Below, one piece after another: positions 1-8,091 of a DNA stretch of 55,195 bases. This DNA comes from an uncultured Rhodospirillales bacterium. Its GTDB lineage: Bacteria; Pseudomonadota; Alphaproteobacteria; Reyranellales; Reyranellaceae. The DNA lies in NCBI GenBank assembly GCA_902825855.1, contig CADECW010000036.1, positions 1 through 55,195 of the forward strand. The letters run 5' to 3'. Within the stretch, counting starts at the first letter, position 1. Every line of letters begins with the position of its first letter. Under the pieces are notes generated by a model. The model did no database searches and had not been told where the DNA came from. It saw only the letters and a program-made list of their open reading frames with translations. Both the position numbers and the translations under genes were made by a program.

Positions 1-1
1 C

Positions 2-94
2 ATGTGCGCAGCCGCCTATGTGGCGACCTGGTTCAAGAGCGGAGGATCGGCCGGTCCCGGACGGACACCCAGCACAGTGGAAGCCGTGCCGTGA
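2..94 (+). CDS. Possible 3' end of an upstream gene (partial)
   Basis: From the left edge one frame stays open for about 30 codons and stops with a TGA at 92-94, overlapping the GTG start of the SGNH hydrolase as GTGA. The visible residues end in STVEAVP. Four-base overlaps of this kind are typical of coupled genes, so this may be the tail of a gene that begins outside the window. An ATG at position 2 could also make it a short ORF. The product cannot be recognised from so few residues. A related tail (STVEVVP, stop at 1003-1005) precedes the second hydrolase copy, so this stretch was part of the duplicated unit. Confidence 0.3.
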   Translation: MCAAAYVATWFKSGGSAGPGRTPSTVEAVP

Positions 95-834
95 GGCTGC
101 GCGCCTGGTCCTGGCTGGTCGCGGTCCTGGCGCTGGTGCTGCCGGCCACCGCCTTCCCGCAGTCGATGACGCTCTGCCGCGCCAGACCCGAGCTGCTGGA
201 GCTCGGCAATCCGCTGCCCGCATCGCGCAAGGCGATCATCGAGCGCAAGCAGTTGCGCATCATCGCCCTCGGCTCTTCCTCGACTTCCGGCTACGGCGTT
301 TCGAACCCGGCCTATGCCTATCCAGCCCAGCTCAAGATGGGCCTCGACAAGGCCCTCCCCGGCGTCGACGTCGACGTCATCAATCGCGGCATCGGCGGGC
401 AGGATGTCGAAGAGATGGCGGCCCGCATGCAGGCCGAGATGAAGGAGAACCCAGCCTCCCTGGTGGTCTGGCAGACCGGCACCAACGCCGCCATCCGGCA
501 GATGCCACTCGACAAATTCACGCGCTGGCTGCGCAACGGCCTGGCGCTCGGCAGGTCGCTCGGCGCCGATTTCGTGCTGATGAACCTGCAGTACGTGCCG
601 GCCGTCGTCGCCGCGCCCGACAAGGAAGCCTACGAGAAGGTCATGGCCGCGGCAGCCCGGGAGTACGATGCCGGCCTGTTCCGACGCTTCGACATCATGC
701 GCGGCTGGTACCAGGATGGCATGCCCTATGCCCAGTTCGTCCAGCTCGACGGCCTGCATCTCAACGACTTCGGCCAGAAGTGCATCGGCAAGCTTTTGAC
801 CCGGTCGATCCTGAATTCGCTCAACGGTCCCTAG
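91..834 (+). CDS. Secreted SGNH/GDSL-family hydrolase, copy 1
   Basis: This is a 247-residue protein with a short signal peptide (hydrophobic residues about 7-22, cleavage probably after AFP or near it), so it should act in the periplasm. The SGNH blocks are visible. Block I is GSSST at 61-65 with Ser63 as likely nucleophile, block II is around Asn98-Gly103, block III is GTN at 130-132 with Asn132 for the oxyanion hole, and block V is DGLH at 220-223. The family cleaves esters or acyl groups, and the substrate here is unknown. I chose the GTG at 91 because it has a GTGGAAG ribosome site 7 bases upstream, opens directly on the signal peptide, and matches the second copy in position and length. 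Upstream in-frame codons are not signal-like. A near-identical copy follows at 1002. Confidence 0.85.
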   Translation: MRLRAWSWLVAVLALVLPATAFPQSMTLCRARPELLELGNPLPASRKAIIERKQLRIIALGSSSTSGYGVSNPAYAYPAQLKMGLDKALPGVDVDVINRGIGGQDVEEMAARMQAEMKENPASLVVWQTGTNAAIRQMPLDKFTRWLRNGLALGRSLGADFVLMNLQYVPAVVAAPDKEAYEKVMAAAAREYDAGLFRRFDIMRGWYQDGMPYAQFVQLDGLHLNDFGQKCIGKLLTRSILNSLNGP

Positions 835-1001
835 GCGTTGCCAGCCGCTTCGCGTGTGCGGTAAGCAGTCATCGCGTATATCCTGCAGCGGTACTGTTGT
901 TGCGTCGTGTCCGCCCAGATCGTCGTCAGTCAATCTGAGGAGTCGCTCCTGTCGCAGATCGTCGTCCCGGACGGACGCCGCAGCACCGTGGAAGTCGTGC
1001 C

Positions 1002-1745
1002 GTGAGGCTGCGCGCCTGGCCCTGGCTGGTCGCGGCTCTGGCGCTGCTGCTGCCGGCCAGCGCCTTCCCGCAGTCGATGGTGCTCTGCCGTGCCAAGCCT
1101 GAGCTGCTGGAACTCGGTAGTTCGCTGCCGGCATCGCGCAAGGCGATCGCTGAGCGCAAGCAGTTGCGCATCATCGCACTCGGCTCTTCCTCGACTTCCG
1201 GCTACGGCGTTTCGAATCCGGCCTATGCCTATCCAGCCCAGCTCAAGATGGGCCTCGACAAGGCGCTGCCTGGTATCGACGTTGATGTCATCAATCGCGG
1301 CATCGACGGTCTGGATGTCGAGGAGATGGCGGCCCGCATGCAGGCCGACATGAAGGAGAATCCGGCCTCGCTGGTGGTCTGGCAGACCGGCACCACTGCC
1401 ACCATCCGGCAGATGCCGCTCGACAAGTTCACGGCTTGGCTGCGCAACGGCCTGGCGCTCGGCAAGTCGCTGGGCACCGATTTCGTGCTGATGAACCTGC
1501 AGTACGTGCCGGCCGTCGTCGCCGCTCCCGACAAGGAAGTCTACAAGGAGGCCATGGCCGCGGCGGCTCGAGAGTACAATGCCGGCCTGTTCTCGCGCTT
1601 CGACATCATGCGCAACTGGTACCAGGACGGCATGCCCTATGCTCAGTTCGTCCAATCCGACGGTCTGCATCTCAACGACTTCGGCCAGAAGTGCATCGGC
1701 AAGCTTTTGACCCGGTCGATCCTGAATTCACTCAACGGTCCTTGA
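1002..1745 (+). CDS. Secreted SGNH/GDSL-family hydrolase, copy 2 (altered block III)
   Basis: This is a tandem paralogue of the preceding gene, with exactly the same length (247 residues), the same signal peptide and the same GTG start with a GTGGAAG site. Block I (GSSST, 61-65) and the catalytic DGLH (220-223) are kept. Block III reads GTT instead of GTN, so the oxyanion-hole Asn132 is Thr, and block II carries Asp for Gly at 102. In the SGNH family the block III Asn is one of the defining residues, so this copy may be weakened or have shifted specificity. That is inference. The reading frame is fully open and the changes are scattered, so it is not an obvious pseudogene. The cyclase gene starts 10 bases after its stop, which suggests co-transcription. 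Confidence 0.85.
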   Translation: MRLRAWPWLVAALALLLPASAFPQSMVLCRAKPELLELGSSLPASRKAIAERKQLRIIALGSSSTSGYGVSNPAYAYPAQLKMGLDKALPGIDVDVINRGIDGLDVEEMAARMQADMKENPASLVVWQTGTTATIRQMPLDKFTAWLRNGLALGKSLGTDFVLMNLQYVPAVVAAPDKEVYKEAMAAAAREYNAGLFSRFDIMRNWYQDGMPYAQFVQSDGLHLNDFGQKCIGKLLTRSILNSLNGP

Positions 1746-1755
1746 GGCGTTCCAC

Positions 1756-2532
1756 ATGCCGCGTCGGTTTGTAGATCTCTCGATCTATCTCGAGAACGAT
1801 GTCGTTTCCGACCCGCCGCCGTTCGGGCCCAAGATCCAGTACCACAAGCACGAGGACACGGCGGGCCAGATCGCCGGCTTCTTTCCCGGCCTGAAAAAGG
1901 AAGACCTGCCGGACGGCCAAGGCTGGGCGGTCGAGAACGTGAACCTGTCGACGCACAACGGCACGCACCTCGACGCGCCCTATCACTTCCATCCGACGAT
2001 GAACAAGGGCGAACGCGCCATCACCATCGACGAGGTGCCGCTCGAATGGTGCTTCCAGCCCGGCGTGAAGCTCGACTTCCGCGACAAGCCGGACGGCCAT
2101 GTCATCACCGCGAAGGAAGTCGAGGACGAACTTTCACGAATCGGCCATGCCCTCAACCCGCTCGAGATCGTCGTGGTCAACACGCGCGCAGGCTCGCGCT
2201 ACGGCAACAACGACTACGTCAATGCGGGCTGCGGCATGGGCTACGACGCCACCATGTACCTGCTCGAGAAGGGCATCCGGCTGACCGGCACCGACGCCTG
2301 GAGTTGGGACGCGCCGTTCTACTGGACCGCGCAGAAGTGGGCGAAGGACCACGATCCGTCGATCATCTGGGAAGGCCACAAGGCCGGCCGCCACATCGGC
2401 TACTGCCATCTCGAGAAGCTGCACAATCTCGAGGCGTTGCCCGGCCACGGCTTCACCATCGCCTGCTTTCCGCACAAGATTCGCGGGGCGTCGGCGGGGT
2501 GGACGAGGGCCGTCGCGATTTTCGAAGAGTAG
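1756..2532 (+). CDS. Cyclase-family metal-dependent hydrolase (kynurenine formamidase-like)
   Basis: This 258-residue protein carries the signature of the cyclase/kynurenine formamidase superfamily, [11 protein letters not shown] at residues 67-77, whose His and Asp residues bind the active-site metal. Members hydrolyse amides, lactones or ring structures: N-formylkynurenine, isatin, carbamates and polyketide rings. No signal peptide is visible, so it should be cytoplasmic. Nothing else of tryptophan catabolism lies nearby, so the substrate stays open. It starts 10 bases after the second SGNH hydrolase and may share its transcript. The next gene is on the opposite strand and converges on it. 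Confidence 0.85.
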   Translation: MPRRFVDLSIYLENDVVSDPPPFGPKIQYHKHEDTAGQIAGFFPGLKKEDLPDGQGWAVENVNLSTHNGTHLDAPYHFHPTMNKGERAITIDEVPLEWCFQPGVKLDFRDKPDGHVITAKEVEDELSRIGHALNPLEIVVVNTRAGSRYGNNDYVNAGCGMGYDATMYLLEKGIRLTGTDAWSWDAPFYWTAQKWAKDHDPSIIWEGHKAGRHIGYCHLEKLHNLEALPGHGFTIACFPHKIRGASAGWTRAVAIFEE

Positions 2533-2569
2533 TCGGCCCTGCTTGCGGACGGCCGGATCCCAGAGGTTG

Positions 2570-3118
2570 TCAGGCCAGCGGTTCTGGCTCGCCCGGCGGC
2601 AGCGGCATCTCGAAGACGTTGAGCGTCATCGACACCAGCATGTAGTAGCCGCACACGCCTACCAGATCGACGACGCCCTGCTCGCCGAAAGCGTCGACGG
2701 CGCGCTTGTAGTTGGGCTGGGCGACGCGGTTGGTCGCGAGATACTCGGTGACGAAGTCGTAGACGATTTTCTCGACGTCGCGCGTGAAGGGCGGGGACTG
2801 GCGCGTGCGGATCGCCTCGACGATCGCTTCGGACAGGCCGGCCTCCCTGGCGAGCCGCGCATGGGCGTAGAACTCATATTGCGCCTTGAAGTGCCGACCG
2901 ACCAGGCAGATCGCGAGCTCGCTGAGATCCCGAGGTAGGGAATTGTTGAACCGGCAATATTCGCCGAGCTTCTGAGCGCGGTCGGCGAGATGCGGGCTCC
3001 TGAGCCAGGGCTCGAACGGTCCGCGCAGGGCGCCACGAGGACCGGCGACGATGGCGTCGGCGACCTTCTTCTGTTCGGGCGTGAGCTTGTTCAGGTCGAG
3101 CGGAGGCAAACGCGGCAT
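2570..3118 (-). CDS. Carboxymuconolactone decarboxylase-family protein
   Basis: This 182-residue cytoplasmic protein has the helical CMD/AhpD-like fold. The family segment around residues 67-95 (ELAICLVGRHFKAQYEFYAH) matches the conserved E...H stretch of carboxymuconolactone decarboxylases. The CxxC pair of true AhpD peroxidases is absent, so a thiol-peroxidase role is unlikely. Proteins of this subgroup (about 180 residues) are common near aromatic or fatty-acid catabolic genes, mostly with unknown substrate. The ATG at 3118 is preferred because AAGGA lies about 9 bases upstream. The in-frame ATG at 3127 directly abuts that site, and longer extensions would run into the neighbouring gene. 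Confidence 0.75.
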   Translation of the reverse strand: MPRLPPLDLNKLTPEQKKVADAIVAGPRGALRGPFEPWLRSPHLADRAQKLGEYCRFNNSLPRDLSELAICLVGRHFKAQYEFYAHARLAREAGLSEAIVEAIRTRQSPPFTRDVEKIVYDFVTEYLATNRVAQPNYKRAVDAFGEQGVVDLVGVCGYYMLVSMTLNVFEMPLPPGEPEPLA

Positions 3119-3141
3119 GACAAACATTCCTTGCAGTGGGT

Positions 3142-3735
3142 TCAGAACGGGCAGCCGACGTCGCCTACCTGGCTCTTGTCGGCGCTGTCGAAGATGCGGT
3201 TGATGATGGCCTCGCCGGCATTCTGTGCCTTGTCGGCCTGGGTGCCGCACGAGCCCGTTGCGGCCCAAAGCACCTTGCCGCCGTCCGTCGAATAGAGCGT
3301 CAGTGTGATGCGCAAGGTCGGCACGCTGGTCGGTGGGCTTACTCCGTCGCGCCGGCGGATCGCGTTGCTCGGCAGTTCCATGCGCGGATTTGAACCCGGC
3401 GGCGCGTAAGAGGGCTGGCCGCCCTGCGTGCTGTAGTCGCCGCGGCCGCTGTCGGAAAAATCGAAGTAGCTCACGTCCATGCGCATGACGTTGCCGCCCG
3501 AGAAGCCGACCTCGTTGCCGCGCCGGGACAGTCTGACCATCACCTGGCGGCGCAGTTCGCGCGACAGATGGGTGTCGGACGTGAGCTGGACGGCGACCTT
3601 GGTCTTCGGGATCGTCTGGTAGGCCTTGACCTCCATCTCGCCCAGCTTCGGGCCGGGCGGCAGGCCGTAGCTCTGACCCGACGCCGGCATGGCGGCGAAC
3701 AGCGCGCTGGCTACCGCGGCAATTGCCATACGCAT
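3142..3735 (-). CDS. Hypothetical exported protein
   Basis: This 197-residue protein is not assigned to a family. It has a clear signal peptide (about residues 1-20, ending ASGQ), so it is periplasmic or outer-membrane associated. The middle segment alternates polar and hydrophobic residues and is followed by a Pro/Gly-rich linker (about 100-120). A Cys in GSCGT and one near the C-terminus (VGCPF) could form a disulfide. The segment around LRITLTLYSTDGGKVLWAA resembles the DUF4136-type lipoprotein style of sequence, but I would not assign it. The start has GAGGAG six bases upstream. It follows the aldolase gene on the same strand by about 10 bases and may be co-transcribed with it. Confidence 0.7.
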   Translation of the reverse strand: MRMAIAAVASALFAAMPASGQSYGLPPGPKLGEMEVKAYQTIPKTKVAVQLTSDTHLSRELRRQVMVRLSRRGNEVGFSGGNVMRMDVSYFDFSDSGRGDYSTQGGQPSYAPPGSNPRMELPSNAIRRRDGVSPPTSVPTLRITLTLYSTDGGKVLWAATGSCGTQADKAQNAGEAIINRIFDSADKSQVGDVGCPF

Positions 3736-3745
3736 TTGGCGCTCC

Positions 3746-4489
3746 TCAGGCTGCGAGCCGGCGCCAGCCCGGCTCGTCTCGGTCGAACAGGCGCTTCAGC
3801 GATTCGAAATGCAGCACGGCCTGCTGGGATTCGCCTGCAATCTGATTGGCGGTGTGCTCGGCAAGCCTGGCGTCGATATTGTGCAGCGGCCGGCCGGTCT
3901 GCATGGCCAGAACCTGCACCATGGCGGCGCGCTCGAGGTAGTACAGATCGTCGTAGGTCTGGGCCACCGTCTGGCCGCTCACGATGACGCCGTGGTTGCG
4001 CAGGAACAGGATGTCCTTGCCCGCCATGGCGGCGCACATGCGATCGCCTTCCTCATTGCTGAGCGCGACGCCGGCATACTCATCGTCGTAGGCGATGCGG
4101 TTCCAGTAGCGGAAGGCGTTCTGCGTGCACATCTCGATGCGTCCATCGCGGATCGAGGTCAACGCCGTAGCGTAAGGCATGTGGGTGTGCAGCACGACCT
4201 TCGCGCGCGGGTTGCCGGCATGGATGCGGGCATGGATGAAGAAGGCGGTCGCCTCGACCTGGTACTTGCCTTCGACGATGTTGCCCGCGCCGTCGGCGAT
4301 CACCAGGTCGGAGGGAGTGATCTCCGACCAATGCAGCCCCTGCGGGTTGACCAGGAACAGGTCCTCGCGGCCCGGCACGGTCATGCTGAAGTGGTTGCAC
4401 ACGCCCTCGTTGAGGCCGTGCCGCGCGGCGGCCCGCAGGGCGGTGGTGAGGTCGATCCGCGCCTGGGTCACGGGGTCATTGGCCAGCAT
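3746..4489 (-). CDS. Class II aldolase/adducin-family protein
   Basis: This 247-residue protein has the class II aldolase fold of L-fuculose-1-phosphate aldolase and L-ribulose-5-phosphate 4-epimerase. The zinc ligands are visible as HTH at 101-103 and the His of RNHG (166), and the phosphate-binding region NHFS is at 32-35. The substrate is unknown; many alphaproteobacterial members of this type act in sugar-acid or aromatic side pathways. The ATG at 4489 gives the standard length. A longer frame runs upstream to 4810 but is arginine-rich shadow sequence over the divergent hydrolase. GGAG lies about 8 bases upstream of the chosen start. The divergent alpha/beta hydrolase gene begins 102 bases away. 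Confidence 0.85.
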   Translation of the reverse strand: MLANDPVTQARIDLTTALRAAARHGLNEGVCNHFSMTVPGREDLFLVNPQGLHWSEITPSDLVIADGAGNIVEGKYQVEATAFFIHARIHAGNPRAKVVLHTHMPYATALTSIRDGRIEMCTQNAFRYWNRIAYDDEYAGVALSNEEGDRMCAAMAGKDILFLRNHGVIVSGQTVAQTYDDLYYLERAAMVQVLAMQTGRPLHNIDARLAEHTANQIAGESQQAVLHFESLKRLFDRDEPGWRRLAA

Positions 4490-4591
4490 CAAGAGGTCTC
4501 CATTGCCGAAGGGCGTAGCGAGTGGCGATGATGCCGCCAAGCCTAAAGCGGTTTGTGACCGGATGGAACCGCTGGCATCGGGAGTCGGCCG

Positions 4592-4999
4592 ATGGAGGTC
4601 CTGTTTCGCTCGCCGCTGGGGGCGTTGCTGGCCAGGCCGTGGGTCGACAAGGCCGGCCTGTTCGGCCTCGGACGCTGGTACTTTCCGCTGTCGCGCCTGT
4701 GGGCGGCTGCCAATGCGGCCGGTGAAGACACGGCGCGCTGGCGCGAGGAGATCGGCGCACCGCTCGCGGCCTGGCCGGAGCCTTACCTGCGATCGGTGCT
4801 GGCGCGCCATGCTGCCCGCAAGCTAGCGGTGGAGGCAGCCGGCTCCGCGTGGGAAGCCTCGCTTTTCGACGATGTCTCCGACGAGGAGGCCTCGTCCTGG
4901 ATCATCGTCGCCGTGCCGCCGCCACCCGTCATCTGGCGACGCGCGCCTCCTTCTATCCGCTGCTGTTTCCGACACGACCGCCGTCGGGGCGCTGGCTGA
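4592..4999 (+). CDS. N-terminal part of a frameshifted alpha/beta hydrolase
   Basis: The frame opens with ATG behind GGGAG (spacing 7) and gives natural-looking protein for about 104 residues, up to the stretch DEEASSW. It then degenerates into proline- and arginine-rich sequence and stops at 4999. The frame one base back (the next entry) continues as a typical alpha/beta hydrolase from exactly this region. Adding one base near position 4900 would join both into a 453-residue protein. So this is most likely the N-terminal domain of one gene, split either by a real mutation or by a sequencing or assembly error. The N-terminal region is helical, with hydrophobic stretches but no signal peptide. 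Confidence 0.6.
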   Translation: MEVLFRSPLGALLARPWVDKAGLFGLGRWYFPLSRLWAAANAAGEDTARWREEIGAPLAAWPEPYLRSVLARHAARKLAVEAAGSAWEASLFDDVSDEEASSWIIVAVPPPPVIWRRAPPSIRCCFRHDRRRGAG

Positions 5000-5952
5000 T
5001 CGACCAGCCCGCCGATGTCGATCGTACCCTGGGACTGGCGATTGCCCGACCCGACAGCCTTTACGATGCCACCGTCGATGTCGGCACCGTAGTCGTCTCC
5101 CGACCGATGACGAGAGACGGTCTGCACGAATACTGGCTGCGTGCGCCGACGCCGGCGCCGCGGCTCGCCCGGCGTCCGGGAAGCGAAACGCTCTATGCCC
5201 GCGTCATCGAGCCGGTCGATGCCGGGCTGTGCCCGACGCTGATCTTCGGCAGCGGGCTTTGCCTTGAGTTCGAGCTGCTCACGGTCTCGCGTGGCCCCGC
5301 TGCTCGGCTGGCCGAGCTGGGTTGGCGCGTGGTCGAGCCGATCTCGCCGTATCACGGCCTGCGCGCCATGCCTGGCCGTTATGGCGGCGAGCCGTTCTTT
5401 GCCGCGGGGCCGACCAGCTCGATCGACCTCATCGCGGGGCAAGCGATCGAATCGGCACTGCTGGTCGCCTGGTGCCATCGGCGCTTCGAGGCCAAGGTGG
5501 CACTCGCCGGCATCTCAATGACGTCGTTCGTGGCCCAGCAGGTTGCGAGCCGCTGCCACCTGTGGCCAGCCGAGGCGCGGCCCGACGGCGTCATGCTCAT
5601 CAGCCATTCCGGCCGCATCGAGGATGTGACGTTCGGCGGCGCACTCGCCGTCACGCTCGGCCTCGACCGCGCGCTGGCCCGTGCCGGTTGGTCCCGACAG
5701 GCGCTGGGCCGCTTGTCGCAGCTGATCGATCCGACCGCCGTGCCGGCGATCGCGCCCGCGAACATCGTCTCGGTGCTGGGCAGGACCGATCGCTGGGTGC
5801 CCTATGACGACGGCGTGGCGGTGGCCCAGCAATGGCGACTGCCCGAAGCGAATATTTTCCGCTATCCGCTCGGCCATCTCGGCATGCCGGTGAAGCTTTC
5901 GCGTGATCCCCGGCCGTTCGAGCGCCTCAGGCAGGTACTGGCCAGTTCGTGA
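4849..5952 (+). CDS. Alpha/beta hydrolase, main part of a frameshifted gene
   Basis: This frame carries the catalytic domain. A beta-strand/oxyanion segment (TLIFGSGLC) is followed by a nucleophile elbow GISMTS (G-x-S-x-x-S). The segment SVLGRTDRWVPYDDG fits the acid-residue region, and a late GHLGMP supplies the catalytic His. The arrangement resembles ABHD18-like alpha/beta hydrolases, though that is only a family impression. The first part of the frame (about 4849-4905) reads in a shadow frame. True coding most likely enters from the 4592 frame around 4900, so the GTG at 4849 is probably not a real start. Its 3' end overlaps the end of the convergent DUF1194 gene by 26 bases. If the frameshift is genuine the gene is a pseudogene. 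Confidence 0.65.
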   Translation: MGSLAFRRCLRRGGLVLDHRRRAAATRHLATRASFYPLLFPTRPPSGRWLIDQPADVDRTLGLAIARPDSLYDATVDVGTVVVSRPMTRDGLHEYWLRAPTPAPRLARRPGSETLYARVIEPVDAGLCPTLIFGSGLCLEFELLTVSRGPAARLAELGWRVVEPISPYHGLRAMPGRYGGEPFFAAGPTSSIDLIAGQAIESALLVAWCHRRFEAKVALAGISMTSFVAQQVASRCHLWPAEARPDGVMLISHSGRIEDVTFGGALAVTLGLDRALARAGWSRQALGRLSQLIDPTAVPAIAPANIVSVLGRTDRWVPYDDGVAVAQQWRLPEANIFRYPLGHLGMPVKLSRDPRPFERLRQVLASS

Positions 5953-6652
5953 CATCGGCGCCGGAGATCTCGCGCACCAGCTTGGTGCGCACGGCGCGGC
6001 CGAAATGGTCGAAGTTGTCGGCCACGATCATGAACGACCCCGGGCCGCCGATGACGTTCTCCTCGTAGTACTTGTCGAGGGTGAGGTCGGGCGGACGGCC
6101 GAAGTTGGTGCGATTCATCATCACCGGCAGGCCGTTGACCACGATGCCTTGCTCCACCAGCCGGTCGCGTATCAGCTCGGCGGGCGGGCCGTCGTTGGTC
6201 CGGCCATCGCCCGAGACATCGATGACGCGGCGCTTGGAGACGAAACCCGAATTTTCGAAGCGCTGGCCGGCATGAGCCAGCGCGGCACCGACCGCCGTCC
6301 AGCTCTGCGACTGGCGCGGCGCCTCGGCGAGCTTCTCGGCGAAGCGGCGTGCGGCAGATGGGCTGTCGATCACGGCCCAGTCGATCACCACCACTTGATA
6401 ATGCGTACCCGCCCATTCGGTGTAGCACACGGCGATGCGCCGGTTCTCGCCCGAGAGGATGGCGTCGATGATGCGATCGTTGGTGAGCGCTTCGACGTAG
6501 CCGCGGCGTTGCAGCTCGGCCTCGACCTCGTCGATGGAGCGCGACACGTCGACCGCCAGCACGAGCTGCAGGTCGACCGGCGTCGCAGCTTTTGCCGTCG
6601 ATGCGGCGGCAGCCGCCGCCAGGGAGCCCAAGAGTGCGGTCCGTCGCTTCAT
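5927..6652 (-). CDS. Exported DUF1194 / von Willebrand factor A-domain protein
   Basis: This 241-residue protein begins with a twin-Arg-like KRR and a hydrophobic signal region (about 3-22), so export is expected. Residues 28-41 hold the vWA metal site DVSRS (Asp35, Ser37, Ser39). The following pattern, including DVSGDGRTNDG, is typical of the DUF1194 family, which is common in alphaproteobacteria and has no established function. vWA domains usually bind ligands through a divalent cation. The start ATG at 6652 has GGAGGG about 5 bases upstream. An extended frame to 6727 has no signal-like start. No MoxR-type partner is nearby. Confidence 0.8.
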   Translation of the reverse strand: MKRRTALLGSLAAAAAASTAKAATPVDLQLVLAVDVSRSIDEVEAELQRRGYVEALTNDRIIDAILSGENRRIAVCYTEWAGTHYQVVVIDWAVIDSPSAARRFAEKLAEAPRQSQSWTAVGAALAHAGQRFENSGFVSKRRVIDVSGDGRTNDGPPAELIRDRLVEQGIVVNGLPVMMNRTNFGRPPDLTLDKYYEENVIGGPGSFMIVADNFDHFGRAVRTKLVREISGADVTNWPVPA

Positions 6653-6721
6653 GCCCACCCTCCGGATAGAGGCGGTGAGCATAGCACTTCGCTGTCTTGC
6701 GTCTTCCCCCGTCTTATGCCT

Positions 6722-6753
6722 CGTCATCCCGACCGGAGCCGAGCGCAGCGAGG
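6722..6753. repeat. Partial REP-like dispersed element
   Basis: The bases around CGTCATCCCGACCGGAGC are identical to one arm of the long inverted repeat at 16263-16330. Here only one arm is present, followed by a G-rich tail. It sits in the gap between the DUF1194 start and the end of the RRM gene. Confidence 0.5.
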
Positions 6754-6761
6754 TCCAAACG

Positions 6762-6790
6762 AAAACGCCGGAAGCAGGGCCCCCGGCGTT
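6762..6790 (-). terminator. Rho-independent terminator of the RRM gene
   Basis: There is a nine-base-pair perfect stem (AAACGCCGG at 6762-6770 with CCGGCGTTT at 6782-6790) and an 11-base loop. On the minus strand it is followed by TTTTCGTTT. It lies 27 bases after the stop of the RNA-binding protein gene. Confidence 0.75.
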
Positions 6791-6817
6791 TCCGTTCGTT
6801 GAGGACGCTGTAGCGGC

Positions 6818-7492
6818 CTACTGATCGTCGTCGAAGCCGCGCTTTCGCGGCTCGTAATCGCGCTCGCGGCGAGGGCGATCCGAGCCGCCGCCGCCGCCAT
6901 GACGGCGCGGCGGGCGGCCGAAGTCGCCACCGCCACCACCACCGCCGCCGCCGCCATCGAAACCGCCGCCGCTCGGCGGACCGCCGGAGAAGTCGGCGCG
7001 CCGGTCGCGCATCGGGCCGCCGTCGCCGGCGCCGCGGTAACCACCGCCACCGCCGCCGCCGTCACGACCGCCACCACCGTAGCCGCCGCCACCGCCGCCG
7101 CCGCGATAGCCACCGCCACCGCCGCCGCCGTAGCCGCCACCACCGCCGCCACCGCCGTAAGGCGGACGCGGACCGCGCGGACGGAAGCCGCCGCCTTCGC
7201 GGCCGCCGCCACCGCCGAATCCGCCGCCGCCGCCACCACCGGGCTGACGTTCGACGGCTTCGCGAACTGCGATCGATCGACCATCGAGCAACGCGCCGTT
7301 CATGGCCTGCATGGCAGCGGCGCCCTGATCATCTGTTTCCATCTCGAGGAACGCGAAGCCGCGGCTGCGGCCGGTCTCGCGATCCACGATCACTTTTGAA
7401 GAAGTAACGGTGCCGAACTGAGAGAAGGCTTCAGACAAACGCTCAGACGTGACCGAATAGGGCAGATTGCCCACAAACAATTTGCGACTCAT
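6818..7492 (-). CDS. Glycine-rich RRM RNA-binding protein
   Basis: This 224-residue protein has an N-terminal RRM domain (about 3-80) with RNP2 LFVGNL at 5-10 and RNP1 RGFAFLEM at 44-51. A long low-complexity Gly/Arg/Tyr tail follows (about 84-210), then a basic end. This layout matches cyanobacterial and proteobacterial Rbp proteins and plant/animal glycine-rich cold-inducible proteins, which bind single-stranded RNA; some act as chaperones at low temperature. The RGG-like and GYGG tail could favour RNA annealing or phase separation (inference). The tail is encoded by almost uninterrupted GGC/GGT codons, so its length may vary between strains. A long gene-free stretch precedes the gene and may include a 5' leader. 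Confidence 0.9.
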   Translation of the reverse strand: MSRKLFVGNLPYSVTSERLSEAFSQFGTVTSSKVIVDRETGRSRGFAFLEMETDDQGAAAMQAMNGALLDGRSIAVREAVERQPGGGGGGGFGGGGGREGGGFRPRGPRPPYGGGGGGGGYGGGGGGGYRGGGGGGGYGGGGRDGGGGGGGYRGAGDGGPMRDRRADFSGGPPSGGGFDGGGGGGGGGGDFGRPPRRHGGGGGSDRPRRERDYEPRKRGFDDDQ

Positions 7493-8091
7493 TCAAGGCT
7501 CGGGGCTGGAGTGAAGATTGAGCGGAGTCCGGCTCGCGCTTGCTTGACGACTGGGTCCAAGCGTTTTCAATGACATTTGACTGAAGACCAAGAAGCTCAC
7601 GAGAAGACGTTGACCGGCGTAGCGCTCCGCGACTGCGCCGAGACTCATGATGATGCTCTTCGGCCAGTATCGCAATGCAGGCTTTATGCGCTGAATCACG
7701 GCTCAAGTCCACCGTAAGCGATCACGAGATGCTTGGGTTGAGATCGATTTCTCCGCGTCACACAATCGACATCCAAACCGGGAGGAATTCTCCATGATCG
7801 TCGATCATCGCGCGTCGGAGGTGAACGCTGGTATCTTCCGACAGACTTTCGCGCCTGACGAACAAAATTGCCCGACGCGTGAGCAGCATCTCTGTCATCC
7901 TCACCTGCCAACGCCGGCAACGTGAACGGGATGGTGCACATGGTCCCATCGACCACACAGGTCGCACGCTGCGCTGGCGGCATGCTTCCGCAAAGCGGTC
8001 CTATTTGCAGAAGAGCCGAGAAAATACGGGCGACACAGGCAACAAGATGTTGGTGCCAATTTCGCATTCACCTACGATCTGAAGGAAAATC
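7493..8091. other. 599-base gap between the divergent RRM and ThDP-enzyme genes
   Basis: There is no convincing gene here. Base composition is visibly less GC-rich than in the flanking genes. A minus-strand ORF of 46 codons (ATG at 7898, stop at 7758) has reasonable composition and GGTGAGG directly before its ATG, but codon use is not compelling, so I do not call it. The gap must contain the promoters of both flanking genes. A long leader for the RRM gene is possible, as with cold-induced genes, but I see no diagnostic element. No tRNA fold is visible. Confidence 0.5.

Larger units (their letters stand above)
54..1745 (+). repeat. Tandem duplication of the SGNH hydrolase unit
   Basis: The block about 54-834 is repeated at about 964-1745. 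Similarity starts some 37 bases before each GTG start, including the GTGGAAG ribosome site and the stop codon of an overlapping upstream frame, and runs to the stop codon of the hydrolase. One base is inserted or deleted in the short upstream part; the coding parts have no length difference. Divergence is modest and includes both silent and coding changes, so the duplication is not brand new. Confidence 0.85.

Noticed and set aside
6890..7250. Dense triplet repeats resembling a satellite or CRISPR-like array
   Set aside because: The periodicity is three bases and it codes in frame for the Gly-rich tail of the RRM protein.
7758..7898. 46-codon minus-strand ORF in the gap before the ThDP enzyme
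   Set aside because: Composition is plausible but there is no homology I recognise, codon bias is weak and the ribosome site abuts the ATG.
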